Assembly (NCBI RefSeq): GCF_004769575.1
Contig: NZ_RQGA01000003.1
Coordinates: forward strand, 992,001 to 1,056,000
Direction: 5' to 3'
From: Leptospira perdikensis
GTDB taxonomy: Bacteria; Spirochaetota; Leptospiria; Leptospirales; Leptospiraceae
DNA length: 64,000 nucleotides
Shown here: positions 17,519-27,542 of the stretch, piece by piece
How positions within the stretch are numbered: the first letter of the stretch is position 1
Layout of the letters: every line of letters starts with the position of its first letter
The notes under the pieces: generated by a model
The model's database searches: none
The model's input: only the letters and a program-made list of their open reading frames with translations
Told to the model about the DNA's origin: nothing
Translations under genes and position numbers: made by a program

Positions 17519-18750
17519 TGAATCGTAAGAATTTAGCATTAGCAGGAGTGGTCGGTGGAGCCCTTGGACTCATTGTCTCTTTCCTATTGGCAATTGAATA
17601 CTTTGGCATAGGATCAGAAAATATTGCCAACTCCGCATGTTCTGCGTTAGGTGGCGGTGACTCGTGTTTAAAAGTCGCCGAGAGTTCTTATTCGGCAATC
17701 CCGAGCGTTCCTTTTTTGGGAAATGTGCCGATTGCCTTACTTGGATTTGGTTTTTATGGATTACTTACGTATTCTTTCTTTTTGGTAACGAGAGCCAAAT
17801 CAAACGAAGAAGTTACGAAAACCATTTCTCTCCTCTTTCCAGTTTTGGTTTTAGGACTAGTTTTAGATTTAGTGTTATTTGGAATCTCTGTTGGGATCAT
17901 TGGCACCATTTGCCAACTTTGTTTTGTTACCTACATTGTTACCATATCTCTCCTTGGTGTTTTATTTTTACTTTGGAAAACGGAAGGAAAACCAAAACTA
18001 GATATCCCTTCAGCCATCAAAGAAGGAATCACCACTTTAGGGCTCGTTTTCTTTTTTAGTTTTTCTGTAGGATATGCTACAAGTAAAATGTGGGTGAATG
18101 GGTCGAATGCCAATACTCTTGCCACTTCTAGAGGAATGGATTCAAAAGAGGTTCAATCGAAAATTGCAGCCTACTTCCAAGAACCAACCCTTGGCATTCA
18201 AGTTGCAGGTTCTCCTTTTATTGGTAAAAAAGATGCCCCGATTACCATAGTTAAATACGCAGACTATAACTGCGGACATTGTTTACATACAAGTCATATC
18301 TTACATACAGTTCTTTCTGAATACGATGGAATGGTTCGCGTTGTTTATAAAAACTTTCCTTTGGATGGAACTTGTAACCGTTTAATGCAACAACCTAGAC
18401 CTGGTGCTACTTCATGTGTGGCTGCCATAGCTGCGATTTGTGCCGACAAACAAGGAAAGTTTGAACCAATGTATCGCGGACTTTATGATAATTTAGAAAA
18501 GGGTGTGGCGCACTCTGGCTCGAGTGTTGTGAATTTGGCCAATGCCATTGGGCTCAATGTCAACTCATTGAAGTCTTGTATGGCTTCTAAAGAAGCACAA
18601 AACCAACTCAATGCTGAAATTGATGAAGCAGAAAAATTGAACATTCAATCCACTCCATCTCTTTATATCAATGATAGAAAGATAGAAAGTGGAACACCAA
18701 ATCCAATTTTTCTGAAAACACTTTTGGAACAAATCATCCAAAAGATGTAA
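17518..18750 (+). CDS. VKOR-DsbA fusion, disulfide-bond forming enzyme
   Basis: The roughly 410-residue protein joins a vitamin K epoxide reductase domain to a periplasmic thioredoxin/DsbA-like domain. The VKOR part has about four TMs (residues 8-155), loop cysteines in ACSALGGGDSC and the quinone-site CxxC in TICQLC. A further TM lies near 170-190. The DsbA-like part (about 230-410) has the active site NCGHC and the cis-Pro loop STPSLYI. VKOR fusions replace DsbB in many bacteria: they oxidise the thioredoxin domain and pass electrons to quinone. This makes the protein the likely disulfide generator for exported Cys-rich proteins. Its cotranscription with his genes seems incidental. The ATG at 17518 overlaps the hisA stop. 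Confidence 0.92.
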   Translation: MNRKNLALAGVVGGALGLIVSFLLAIEYFGIGSENIANSACSALGGGDSCLKVAESSYSAIPSVPFLGNVPIALLGFGFYGLLTYSFFLVTRAKSNEEVTKTISLLFPVLVLGLVLDLVLFGISVGIIGTICQLCFVTYIVTISLLGVLFLLWKTEGKPKLDIPSAIKEGITTLGLVFFFSFSVGYATSKMWVNGSNANTLATSRGMDSKEVQSKIAAYFQEPTLGIQVAGSPFIGKKDAPITIVKYADYNCGHCLHTSHILHTVLSEYDGMVRVVYKNFPLDGTCNRLMQQPRPGATSCVAAIAAICADKQGKFEPMYRGLYDNLEKGVAHSGSSVVNLANAIGLNVNSLKSCMASKEAQNQLNAEIDEAEKLNIQSTPSLYINDRKIESGTPNPIFLKTLLEQIIQKM

Positions 18751-18765
18751 AAGGTTTTTTGGCGC

Positions 18766-19758
18766 CTATTTAGACTTAGGTGTCAAACGGACTGGTCCTT
18801 CCTGTAAAAGGGAAGGATCTCCGGCTCTTTCGATCTCCCAAGAATCCAAAACATTTTTATCTTTCGTATGTAAAGCTGGCCTTAAACTAAGGACCGAATT
18901 CCCCTTTTTGTATAAAGACCGTCTTCCATAAAACCAACCACCGGTTTCTTCCGGATGTGTGTTTTTTCCATATTTTCCACCCATTTCAAAACTTTGTTTT
19001 AAATCTTGTGCCAGTTTTGTAAACATACTGGGATCCATAGAAATTCCATGATCTGGGCCTTCTAAATTACGATCTAAGGTGAAGTGTTTTTCAAATACCA
19101 CAGCCCCGAGTCCAACGGCAACGGAAGACGCCAAAGTTCCATCGGAATGGTCACTAAATCCCACAACATAGTCCGTTGTGTCCAAATAGAAAGGAATGGA
19201 CTGGAGGTTTACTTTGTTTAAAGGAGTCGGATACATGGAAACACAATGTAACAAACAAACTTCCGTTTGGTGGTTTTGAAAAAGAGAAAGGGCCCTCGTT
19301 ACTTCTTCTGGTAGGGCCGCCCCCGTAGATACAATCAATGGTTTTCCTGACTGTATTGATTTTTTTAGTAAGGGGAGATTTACAATATCACCGGAAGCAA
19401 TTTTTAATACAGGGACATTCAATCCGCATAATAAATCCACTGCAGATTCGCAGAGTGGTGTGGAGAAAAAATCAAGTCCTAGGTCTAGTGCTGTTTTTTG
19501 AAATTCTCTATGTTGGGTTTCGTTTAATTCGTATTGTTTGAATATATCAAAAAGAAATTTCACATCAGAATTGGAGGCATCGATAAACTCTTCCGTTCTA
19601 TAGGTTTGGAATTTGACTGCATGAGCTCCTGATTCTTTGGCTTTTGCAATGGTGCGTTTTCCAATCTCTAAATCGGCATTGTGGTTGAGTCCAATTTCCG
19701 CGACCAAATACGGTTCCGATTTTCTAGTAAGAGTTTTTGTTCCAATTTTAAAATCCAA
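18766..19758 (-). CDS. NeuB/SpsE-family nonulosonic acid synthase
   Basis: The 330-residue protein fits the sialic-acid synthase family, which condenses phosphoenolpyruvate with an N-acyl hexosamine to form a nine-carbon acid. Family motifs are LVAEIGLNHNADLEIGK, HAVKFQTYRTEEF, LKIASGDIVNLPLL, LLHCVSMYPTP, GFSDHSDG and EKHFTLDRNLEGPDH. The C-terminal part (about 275-325, GRRSLYKKGN) is the SAF/antifreeze-like domain. The start is a TTG with GAGGG upstream. It is the last gene of a minus-strand run after feoB (30-base gap), with no other surface-sugar genes nearby. The exact sugar (Neu5Ac, legionaminic or pseudaminic acid) cannot be told. Confidence 0.88.
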   Translation of the reverse strand: MDFKIGTKTLTRKSEPYLVAEIGLNHNADLEIGKRTIAKAKESGAHAVKFQTYRTEEFIDASNSDVKFLFDIFKQYELNETQHREFQKTALDLGLDFFSTPLCESAVDLLCGLNVPVLKIASGDIVNLPLLKKSIQSGKPLIVSTGAALPEEVTRALSLFQNHQTEVCLLHCVSMYPTPLNKVNLQSIPFYLDTTDYVVGFSDHSDGTLASSVAVGLGAVVFEKHFTLDRNLEGPDHGISMDPSMFTKLAQDLKQSFEMGGKYGKNTHPEETGGWFYGRRSLYKKGNSVLSLRPALHTKDKNVLDSWEIERAGDPSLLQEGPVRLTPKSK

Positions 19759-19788
19759 ATTGCCCTCGTTTCCTTCATTGTCGGCAAA

Positions 19789-21858
19789 TTAAGAAAATCC
19801 TAAAATTTTTCCCAATTGGAAAATGAGAAAGGAAGCGGTAATGGCAAGAATTGTCATATATAAAAACTGAACCACTGGCCAAATGAGAGTACCAGTTTCT
19901 TTTTTGGTTACCGCAAGTGTTGACATACATTGACTAGCAAAAGCAAAAAATACCAGTAAAGATAGGCCGGAAAGAGGAGTCCAAACAAGACTTCCATCGG
20001 CTCTCGTTTCAGTGCGGAGAGTAGATCGTAAGGATTCACCTTCTTCGTTTTCCTCTGAGCCATATAGCACGGCTAAGGTGGAAACCATCACTTCGCGTGC
20101 GGCAAATGAAGTGAGAATCGAAATACCAATTTTCCAATCAAAACCCAGTGGTTCGATTGCAGGTTCTATCCCGCGGCCAATGGTTCCAATATAAGAATTT
20201 TCAATAGGGCTTGTTTTCCATTCGTTATTTTTATATTCAGCTGGGAAATGGCTGAGAAACCAAAGAAGGACAGAGATATATAAAATGATCTGACCTGCAG
20301 TGGATAAAAATGATTTCACCTTCCCATACACCGTATGGAATAAACTTCTTAGAGAAGGTACATTGTATCTGGGAAGTTCCATTACAAAGTAAGATGCGTC
20401 TTCTCTAAATACTGTTTTGCGAAAGAGCAGTGCAAATCCAAAGCTAGTAATCATTCCGAGAAAAAACATCGAAAACAAAACAAAACCTTGGACATTAAAA
20501 ATACCGAAGATTGGGGGAAAACTAAAAACGGTTCCTACAATAAGAATATAAACAGGATATCTTGCTGAACACATCACAAGTGGCGAGACCATTATCGTTG
20601 TAAAACGATCGGATTTGTTTTCAATTGTCCTTGTGCCAAGGATGGCAGGAACGGCGCAAGCAGCAGAGGAAAGTAAAGGGATAAAGGATTTCCCAGAAAG
20701 CCCAAATTTTCCCATAATCCGATCCATTAAAAAGCTAGCTCGTGCTAAGTATCCCGATTCTTCCAAAATTCCAATGAATAAAAATAAAAGGGCGATTTGT
20801 GGAATAAAAACAATCACACTACCGACTCCTCCAATGATTCCTTCTGTTACTAAAGATTTTACAAGGCCAACGCCAAGATATGGTTCAACAAACGATTGTA
20901 AGTTTGTAATACCCGATTCTATTAAGTCCATAGGAAGTTCTGCAAAACTAAATAAACTTTGGAAAAGTAGTCCCATCAAAAGGAAAAAACAAACAAAACC
21001 AAGAACAGGATGTAATAAAACCAGGTCCAATTTCTCTTCCCAACTTCCTGGAATGGATTTAGGATAAGTGATTGCCTCAGTTAAAATCTTTTTAATCAAA
21101 AAAGATCGATATATCATTTCTTCTTGGTAATAAAAATTGTATCCTTTGCCTTCTATTGCAGAGCGCAACCAGGTCCTTGTTTCTTCTGGGAATTTCGTAA
21201 AGTAACGCTCTTCACTCAAGTGTGGGTCTTTGTTTAAATACTTTAGTGATTGTGATAAAAAGAATTCAGCTTCGTTTGTGGTGATCCCGAGTTTTAGTTT
21301 TGCCGAACTTAGAAAGGATTCTTCTTTTGTTCCCCATTTCCATAACCGAGGACTTTTTTGAAAACCATTTTGATTTTTTAATACTTCTTTTAAAGTATCA
21401 ATTCCTTCTCCCGATTTGGCATTCACTAAAAGAAAATGGAGACCAATGGATTTTTTTAGTTTCTCTAGATCGAGTTGGATTCTTTTTTTCTCGAGCACAT
21501 CTTTCATTGTGAGCACTACAAGTGTCGGAACTCCCATATCAATGATCTGGAGTAAAAACTGAAGACCTCGTTCTAAGTTTAATGCATCTAAAACATAGAT
21601 GACTTGTTCTTCCGGTTTTCGTTGGAGTAAAACTTCGTAGGCAATTTTTTTGTCTTCTGCAATTCCGCCAAGACCGTATGTACCTGGTAAGTCGGTAATG
21701 ATCCAGTTCGTGTCATCTAGGGTAAGGGTTCCTTCCCTTTTTTCTACGGTGACTCCGCTAAAATTTCCTGTTTTTTGTTTGAGACCAGTCAGTTGGTTGA
21801 AGAGTGTTGATTTTCCACAATTGGGATTACCAACTAAATAAATTCGTTTGTCTTTCAT
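19789..21858 (-). CDS. feoB: ferrous iron transporter B
   Basis: FeoB imports Fe2+ across the inner membrane. The 689-residue protein has an N-terminal G-domain (G1 GNPNCGKST, G3 DLPGTYG, G4 TMKD) of about 165 residues. A helical GDI-like linker follows. The polytopic core has the two Gate motifs (FIPLLSSAACAVPAILGTRTI and ITSFAAREVMVSTLAVLYG) with conserved Cys. The length is normal. Its ATG overlaps the feoA stop by four bases. No feoC is visible, and I could not identify a Fur box upstream of the operon. Confidence 0.96.
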   Translation of the reverse strand: MKDKRIYLVGNPNCGKSTLFNQLTGLKQKTGNFSGVTVEKREGTLTLDDTNWIITDLPGTYGLGGIAEDKKIAYEVLLQRKPEEQVIYVLDALNLERGLQFLLQIIDMGVPTLVVLTMKDVLEKKRIQLDLEKLKKSIGLHFLLVNAKSGEGIDTLKEVLKNQNGFQKSPRLWKWGTKEESFLSSAKLKLGITTNEAEFFLSQSLKYLNKDPHLSEERYFTKFPEETRTWLRSAIEGKGYNFYYQEEMIYRSFLIKKILTEAITYPKSIPGSWEEKLDLVLLHPVLGFVCFFLLMGLLFQSLFSFAELPMDLIESGITNLQSFVEPYLGVGLVKSLVTEGIIGGVGSVIVFIPQIALLFLFIGILEESGYLARASFLMDRIMGKFGLSGKSFIPLLSSAACAVPAILGTRTIENKSDRFTTIMVSPLVMCSARYPVYILIVGTVFSFPPIFGIFNVQGFVLFSMFFLGMITSFGFALLFRKTVFREDASYFVMELPRYNVPSLRSLFHTVYGKVKSFLSTAGQIILYISVLLWFLSHFPAEYKNNEWKTSPIENSYIGTIGRGIEPAIEPLGFDWKIGISILTSFAAREVMVSTLAVLYGSEENEEGESLRSTLRTETRADGSLVWTPLSGLSLLVFFAFASQCMSTLAVTKKETGTLIWPVVQFLYMTILAITASFLIFQLGKILGFS

Positions 21859-22094
21859 TTTTGTTTTAATTTGATTTCTATGGCGTTTCCATCATGGGTA
21901 CGCAAAGCAATGGTGGTTCCACTCAAAATACAGACCATCTTTCCTAAGAGTAGTGATTTTTCCTTTAAAGTGATTTCTGCCCCCGGGAAAAAACCAAGTT
22001 CTAATAATTCGGTGATCATTGGTCTTGGGAGCTTTTGATGATTTATGGAAACAATTTCTGCGACTTCGCCAATTTTTAAATCTTGTATTGTCAT
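21855..22094 (-). CDS. feoA: ferrous iron transport protein A
   Basis: FeoA is a small cytoplasmic SH3-like partner of FeoB. The 79-residue protein has the typical beta-barrel pattern with LLELGFFPGAEITLKEKSLL and ends IALRTHDGNAIEIKLK. It starts eight bases after the ABC1-kinase gene and overlaps feoB by four bases, so the three genes are one operon. Confidence 0.93.
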   Translation of the reverse strand: MTIQDLKIGEVAEIVSINHQKLPRPMITELLELGFFPGAEITLKEKSLLLGKMVCILSGTTIALRTHDGNAIEIKLKQK

Positions 22095-22102
22095 ACTTTT
22101 AT

Positions 22103-23401
22103 TTAGGAAATAGCAAATTTTTGTGAATCACGAAACAGATTAATTTCTGGAGCCATTGATTTTACATAGCGATCAAAGTATAACATTTGTTTCATGAGAA
22201 GGGCAAATTCCCTTGGAATTTTTAATCCGTTTTTTTCAGCAATCTCCTTCATGTCGAACATGATTCGATTTACCCTTGATTCGTCAAACATCTCATTGTC
22301 GGTTAAATGAATGTATACCGATTCTAATTCATTAAACACTGAATCCAATTCTTTTGCAAGGACTGCCGGGTTCACTCCACTGTCAGTTGAATCCATTTCA
22401 ACCAATCCTTTCGCAACCAATGTAGGTTCACCAATTCCAATGCCTTGCGTAAATAACATAAGTCCTTTCCAAATTTTAGGAGAGATCCTTCCTACAATTC
22501 CGAAATCGATAAACCCAATCGAACCATCTTTTAGAATCATTAAATTCCCTGCATGGACATCCGCATGGAAAAAACCTTGGTTGGATAATGAAGAGAACCA
22601 AATTTCTAATGCATCACTTAGAACTTTTCTAGGATTGTTTGTGAATTTACGAAGTCCAGCTTCATCGGTGATAGGAACCCCATAGAATCTTTCCATAGTC
22701 AAAACCTTTTTAGAAGAGAGTGTATGATAGACTCTGGGAACTCTCGCACGATCTTCTTTCACTCGTAGAAGATACTCCTCAAACTCTTCGATATTTTTGG
22801 CTTCTTGGATGAAATCGATTTCTTGTAAGATGGAGATTTGGAATTCTTCAAACATAGCAGTGAGTCCTGATTTTTTGAATTCAGGTGCAATGATTGCTAA
22901 AATTTTAGTAAGGATACCTAAAATTTGCATATCAGTTTTTAGTGTTAGGTGGACATCCGGCCTTTGGACTTTGACTACCACATCCAGACCTTCTTTTGTT
23001 ACTGCTGCGTGGACCTGGGCAATGGAGGCAGAGGCTAGAGGAATTTCTTCAAAACTATGATATAAAGATTCTAATTTCCCACCCAATTCCCGTTCTACGG
23101 AGGACCGAATGTCTCGAAAAGCGACAGGGCGAACAGAATCCAAACAGGCCTGCATTTCTTCTACATACTCTTTAGGGAAGAGAGAAGGGGCGCTGGCAAT
23201 GAACTGACCCAGTTTGATATAGGTGGCACCCAGGTTGGAAAACGCCTCCCTTAGGGTAACGGCAATCTCTCTATGGTTAGGTTCTCCCTTCGCCAGTTGG
23301 GTTAGGATCCCGAATGCTTTAGAGGTGAAGACAAAACTGGAATGGGCGACTCGAAGGCTGGATTGCCAACCAAAAGAAACAAGTTCAGAAAGGGTTTCCA
23401 T
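22103..23401 (-). CDS. ABC1/UbiB (AarF) family atypical kinase
   Basis: The 432-residue protein shows the family hallmarks. The KxGQ motif is in LGATYIKLGQFIASAP, the Ala-rich loop in PLASASIAQVHAA, the Lys in VVKVQRP, and the catalytic/metal motifs in HADVHAGNLM and IGFIDFGIVG. Members are linked to ubiquinone synthesis (UbiB) or isoprenoid lipid handling in membranes. The chosen ATG at 23401 has TTAGGG upstream; the frame is open to a TTG at 23422. The feoAB genes follow within eight bases, so iron uptake and this kinase are coexpressed. The link to quinone/heme metabolism is inference. Confidence 0.9.
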   Translation of the reverse strand: METLSELVSFGWQSSLRVAHSSFVFTSKAFGILTQLAKGEPNHREIAVTLREAFSNLGATYIKLGQFIASAPSLFPKEYVEEMQACLDSVRPVAFRDIRSSVERELGGKLESLYHSFEEIPLASASIAQVHAAVTKEGLDVVVKVQRPDVHLTLKTDMQILGILTKILAIIAPEFKKSGLTAMFEEFQISILQEIDFIQEAKNIEEFEEYLLRVKEDRARVPRVYHTLSSKKVLTMERFYGVPITDEAGLRKFTNNPRKVLSDALEIWFSSLSNQGFFHADVHAGNLMILKDGSIGFIDFGIVGRISPKIWKGLMLFTQGIGIGEPTLVAKGLVEMDSTDSGVNPAVLAKELDSVFNELESVYIHLTDNEMFDESRVNRIMFDMKEIAEKNGLKIPREFALLMKQMLYFDRYVKSMAPEINLFRDSQKFAIS

Positions 23402-23516
23402 ACGCCCTAATTTGAGACCCAAATCGGGATTGGAAACGAGAAAATCCCCTTCGCTTCTGCAATTGAAATAGAGTTGCAGGATTAGGTCTCAAACAAAAAC
23501 TTATCAAATCGCACCC

Positions 23517-25517
23517 ATGAGCCAAGAAACTGTCCTGTACCAAGAGTTAGAGAAACTCGATCTCAACGAGATCAAAAAAATCGCAAGCCTTTGGAACATC
23601 CAAAAGATCCCGGGAAAGGACAAAAAATCGACAATTTTGGGTCTCATGGAGATTTTCCAGAACGAGTTCTACCTAAAAGGGGTCCTGGAAAAGTTCACTC
23701 CCTTACAAGTCAATATTCTGACATCCATTCTGAAAAACAAGGGAGTGATGACACTCGGAGAAATTTCAAGAAAGGTCAACATTCCGCCTATCAACGTGGA
23801 AATGGAGCTGAACGTTCTTAGAAAATACTATCTTCTTTACCAAAGAAAGAACCGAGAACGCCTAACAAACAATCTAGATAAATACCACACTTATGATGAA
23901 TACTTAAGACTCATCAAAGTAGAGACAAATCCCAAAGGTGAGAAGTTTAAATTCTCTATTGAGAAGGCATTACATAAAGCAACACTTGCGGAACTTCCAG
24001 ACGAATGGAAAGAAGCTGTTGGTGCCAAAAAAAGTGAACCAATTGAAACATTCTTAAAGAATGCTCTGGCTCCCGAGTTTCTTCAAAAGTTAATTGAAGA
24101 ACTTTCCGATTTTGATAAAGACATACTCCATCAAATTTATATTCATGGTGGTGTGATAGAGGCGGATACCATTCGTAACTATATCACAGTCAATCGTGGT
24201 AGGTTTGAACAAACGATACCTCACCTAACTTCTCTTTATTTAGTTCGTGATTTATATTATGTAGAAGACAAATTCATTCGGGTCATTGTGATTCCGAAAG
24301 AAATTTTGGACCATCTACAATTTTCTCCTATTTTACCTCCGGTAAAAAAAGGGACACGTGTTCGTCAGGAAAAAATTTCAGCCAATGGACTGGATTTTTT
24401 CTTAAACGTAAAAAAACTCATTTCTTATATTTCACGTAAGGGTTTGAACCTTGCAAAATCAGGAAAAATCAAACAGGCAGATCACAAAAGAACAGAAACT
24501 GAACTTTTATCACCTGATATAGAAATTTTCCCTGAAAAAAGCCAGGTTTATCAGATTGAACTCATTCTTCCTATCTTAAAACTTTTAGGATATGTAGATA
24601 TCAAAGGTGAGAATGTAATTCTTGTTCAAGAAACTGATGAATTTTTAAAGAAAGACATTTTTGAAATCATGAAACTTGTGATTCATGAAGTCAATGAGGC
24701 AAGGACTCGTCGTCTTAATCCTGCTGAAGTATTTACTGCAACAGAAGTTCCTTTTTATGAAAAAGGAATTTTGGATAAAACTGTAAAACTCATTATGGCA
24801 CATGGAAAGATCAACACGTCTGTTATCTTTTCTCACATCATTCGTGACCATTTGGTATTTTCACCAACCTTCCAAATCAAAACTTATGAAGAAGATTTGG
24901 CAGACTTACGAAAAGAAATCATCTCTGCTATTTTCTACTTACAACTGTTTGGCCTTATCGAAGTGGAATACCCACAACGAAATTTGAGCCTTTCGGAACT
25001 TGGGGCACATTACTTCAATCATGAAGCACTTGTAACGGTAACAGAAAAGGGTGGAATCACCATAAACCCGGACTTCTCGATCATTGCGTTTCCCGATCGA
25101 GTGTCTTTGAATGGAATTCATTTATTAAAAGCATTCTGTGAATTAAAAGATTACGACAGAGTTTATACTTTTTTACTCACTAAAGATAGTTTCCAATTGG
25201 GAATTTTACTTGGTTATGACAAAGAAACTTTTGTTCAGTTTTTAAGAGAGTCTTCTAAAGCAGATTTAGCGCAGAACTTACTCTTCTTACTTGATGATTG
25301 GGGTAACAACCTACCGATTGTTACGATTACAGAAGATTCAGTTCTTCTTAGAACTAAAGATTCGCAAGTAATGGAGCTCCTCCTTGGTCAAATTAAGGGT
25401 AAGAAGTTTGTATTGGAAGAAGTGAGTCCGACTGGCATCATCATTGAGAAATCAAAGGTGATGGAAGTGATTGCAATCGCAGAAAAATTAAATATGATCA
25501 TCCGATTGAATCGGTAG
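23517..25517 (+). CDS. XPB/Ssl2-helicase-associated domain protein (no helicase motor)
   Basis: The 666-residue protein is soluble and mostly helical, with several winged-helix-like segments ([42 protein letters not shown]). The C-terminal third fits the helicase C-terminal/XPB-associated domain (Helicase_C_3): [18 protein letters not shown], then [35 protein letters not shown] and LDDWG. There is no Walker A or DEAD box, so it cannot be a helicase by itself. It may assist an XPB-type helicase encoded elsewhere, in DNA repair or transcription. The gene is divergent from the ABC1/feo operon and is followed by a strong terminator. Confidence 0.75.
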   Translation: MSQETVLYQELEKLDLNEIKKIASLWNIQKIPGKDKKSTILGLMEIFQNEFYLKGVLEKFTPLQVNILTSILKNKGVMTLGEISRKVNIPPINVEMELNVLRKYYLLYQRKNRERLTNNLDKYHTYDEYLRLIKVETNPKGEKFKFSIEKALHKATLAELPDEWKEAVGAKKSEPIETFLKNALAPEFLQKLIEELSDFDKDILHQIYIHGGVIEADTIRNYITVNRGRFEQTIPHLTSLYLVRDLYYVEDKFIRVIVIPKEILDHLQFSPILPPVKKGTRVRQEKISANGLDFFLNVKKLISYISRKGLNLAKSGKIKQADHKRTETELLSPDIEIFPEKSQVYQIELILPILKLLGYVDIKGENVILVQETDEFLKKDIFEIMKLVIHEVNEARTRRLNPAEVFTATEVPFYEKGILDKTVKLIMAHGKINTSVIFSHIIRDHLVFSPTFQIKTYEEDLADLRKEIISAIFYLQLFGLIEVEYPQRNLSLSELGAHYFNHEALVTVTEKGGITINPDFSIIAFPDRVSLNGIHLLKAFCELKDYDRVYTFLLTKDSFQLGILLGYDKETFVQFLRESSKADLAQNLLFLLDDWGNNLPIVTITEDSVLLRTKDSQVMELLLGQIKGKKFVLEEVSPTGIIIEKSKVMEVIAIAEKLNMIIRLNR

Positions 25518-25536
25518 TATATACTTACATTAAATG

Positions 25537-25568
25537 AAAAAAGACCAACGAAGGTTGGTCTTTTTGAT
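25537..25568 (+). terminator. Rho-independent terminator after the XPB-associated gene
   Basis: Stem AAGACCAACC-like with AAGACCAAC/GTTGGTCTT around CGAAG, followed by five T. The hairpin is 20 bases beyond the stop codon. Confidence 0.85.
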
Positions 25569-25571
25569 TGA

Positions 25572-25610
25572 AATAAGCCTCATCCCGAAAGATGGGGCTT
25601 ATTTTTTTTC
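25572..25610 (+). terminator. second hairpin with T-run, between convergent genes
   Basis: Stem AATAAGCC(T)CATC/GATG(G)GGCTTATT with CCGAAA loop, followed by eight T on the plus strand. It overlaps the last codons of the minus-strand gene ending at 25599, so it probably acts as a back-up terminator for plus-strand transcripts. Confidence 0.7.
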
Positions 25611-25895
25611 GCCGACAGTCAATTCTGGATCTGTAACTTTGATTTTGTTTTTAAAATCCCATTTGCGAAACGGAGAGACTGCATCCAAACGTTCTTGGGT
25701 TACAAAGAACAATCTTTCTCCATATTTAACAAGCCCACCCTTATAATAAGCATACTTCGTTTTGTGGTCTACAGTTCCCACTTCTACGACCTTATTCCAA
25801 TCTTCGCAGGTTTTTAAAGAAGGTACCTTTCTGAGATACAATTCCTTAATTGAGTTTTCTTTCACCGCATCGCGAAGTATTTTTTCCCATTCCAT
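25599..25895 (-). CDS. hypothetical protein, 98 aa
   Basis: Small, soluble, Lys-rich protein without signal peptide or recognisable domain. It contains a WxKVVEVGTVDHKTKYAYYKGG stretch that looks like a small beta domain. The ATG has AAAGG about 12 bases upstream. It lies 45 bases after lnt in the opposite reading direction order (lnt ends at 25941), on the same strand, and may be its last cistron or separate. Confidence 0.55.
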   Translation of the reverse strand: MEWEKILRDAVKENSIKELYLRKVPSLKTCEDWNKVVEVGTVDHKTKYAYYKGGLVKYGERLFFVTQERLDAVSPFRKWDFKNKIKVTDPELTVGEKK

Positions 25896-25940
25896 ATTCG
25901 AATAGCCTTTCTTTCCTTACCTAAATTTCAATTTCATTTT

Positions 25941-27542
25941 TCATTTTGTAGTGAGTATCGGGCGTGGACTACGGAAAAAAACAAAAAATAGAAGAAAAAC
26001 GGCCATGATTCGCCAAGGACTTGGGCCGAATTGGATATAGAGAGTTGTTCTGTCTTTGTTCACCGTCGGTAGATCCAAGTATCCAACGGCTTTTTGGAAT
26101 GTTTGTAATTCTCCCATCATCTCTCGACCCCATGGATCATAGGCTGTTGTGAGGCCTGTGACTGCTACACGGACTACGGGTCTTCCTGATTCAATCGAAC
26201 GAAGTCTTCCGGCTCCTGCATGTTGCATTGTTTCTGTTTGGCTTTCGAACCAAGAGTCATTGGTGAGATTGAGAATGAACTCCGAGGGACTTTGTTGCAT
26301 TGTTTGGCGAAGTAAATCGGGATATAGAACTTCATAACAGATAAGCGGACTGAATGTAACCCTTTCTCCTGTTTTTGTCTGAAAACCGAGAGCCTCTGTT
26401 AGTTTTCCAGGGATGTGCCTACTTGTTTCTGGAAAGAGAGAACGTAACCACGGAAAATTTTTTTCTCCCGGCAAATATTCTCCAAATGGAAGTAGGATTT
26501 GTTTGTATCTTCGTTCCGAAACCATAGAAAGGGGATGGAGTAGGGTGAGGGAGTTTCTGGATCCTTCATCTGAAACTAACTCATTAAAAACTAGTGGGGC
26601 ATTGCCAATACGAACTAAACTTTCTGTAACATCCACAAAACTTTTGCTATATGTTGAATTTGAGTCTTTAGAATCAAGTGTTCCAAGAAAAGGAATCGCC
26701 GATTCCGGCATTACAAGTAAATCAATGGGTTTCGGAGTATTTCGAATGGCTTCTAGACCAATATCATATACTGATTGGATGGTTTTTGTCATCCATTCCT
26801 GGTTCTCTTGAGTTTCCCTTTTCGCATACTTTGTATTTGGTTGTATTAAACTCAGATGGATTGTTGGTCCTTGAGGGATGGGTTCTGAGAGAAAGTATAA
26901 ATTGATACAGAAAAAACAAAATATGGGGAAAAGAAACTTTGTATATACTTTGAACCCTTTCTCTGATTTCAGAATCATAAGATATAACAGGGAAACAGAG
27001 AAAACTGATACAAAACCAAGCACTTCTACTCCGCACCTTGCCATCTGTCGCCAAAGGATATTGTTTCGAAATAAATCCCCCCAGTACACAGGAAAAACCA
27101 TGGGGCAAATCCAATCGGAGATCAAAAATAAAGAGGGGATTCCGAGTAAAAGGAAATGAGAGTCTTTTACGGTTCGATACCTATTAAGAAAGACCGATCC
27201 AAAAAAAATAATTCCTATCTTATAAAAAGAAACAAGAGCATAAACCAAAAAAAGCAGAGAAGAGATCATGATCCCTTGTCCAGAAATGTTACGAATGGCA
27301 TTCCAAATCCAATGGAAACTAGTGAGGGTTACTAGGCTGGAAAATACGACCGTTGCTAAAAGTGTATGTATTATATCATTCTGTTTGGTAAGAGTTTTAA
27401 TGAAATACAACAGAAGGAAAATACAAACGAACCCTGCGGATGCAAATCCGAAGGGTTCGAGGGCCAACGCAAATAGGATGGCAACTGGAAAGAGTAATGA
27501 AAGTGGGTATTTAATTTTCGGAATTTTTGAGTGTTTTCTCAT
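25941..27542 (-). CDS. lnt: apolipoprotein N-acyltransferase
   Basis: Lnt adds the third acyl chain to the N-terminal Cys of lipoproteins at the inner membrane. The 533-residue protein has about seven TMs in residues 10-215 and a nitrilase-like periplasmic domain. The catalytic Glu is in MPESAIP, Lys in KQILLPFGEYLPGE and Cys in LICYEVLYP, with the family motif LTNDSWF. A last TM lies at the C-terminus. The ATG overlaps the foldase gene end by 32 bases, so the two are coupled. The many lipoproteins in this window would be substrates. Confidence 0.93.
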   Translation of the reverse strand: MRKHSKIPKIKYPLSLLFPVAILFALALEPFGFASAGFVCIFLLLYFIKTLTKQNDIIHTLLATVVFSSLVTLTSFHWIWNAIRNISGQGIMISSLLFLVYALVSFYKIGIIFFGSVFLNRYRTVKDSHFLLLGIPSLFLISDWICPMVFPVYWGDLFRNNILWRQMARCGVEVLGFVSVFSVSLLYLMILKSEKGFKVYTKFLFPIFCFFCINLYFLSEPIPQGPTIHLSLIQPNTKYAKRETQENQEWMTKTIQSVYDIGLEAIRNTPKPIDLLVMPESAIPFLGTLDSKDSNSTYSKSFVDVTESLVRIGNAPLVFNELVSDEGSRNSLTLLHPLSMVSERRYKQILLPFGEYLPGEKNFPWLRSLFPETSRHIPGKLTEALGFQTKTGERVTFSPLICYEVLYPDLLRQTMQQSPSEFILNLTNDSWFESQTETMQHAGAGRLRSIESGRPVVRVAVTGLTTAYDPWGREMMGELQTFQKAVGYLDLPTVNKDRTTLYIQFGPSPWRIMAVFLLFFVFFRSPRPILTTK

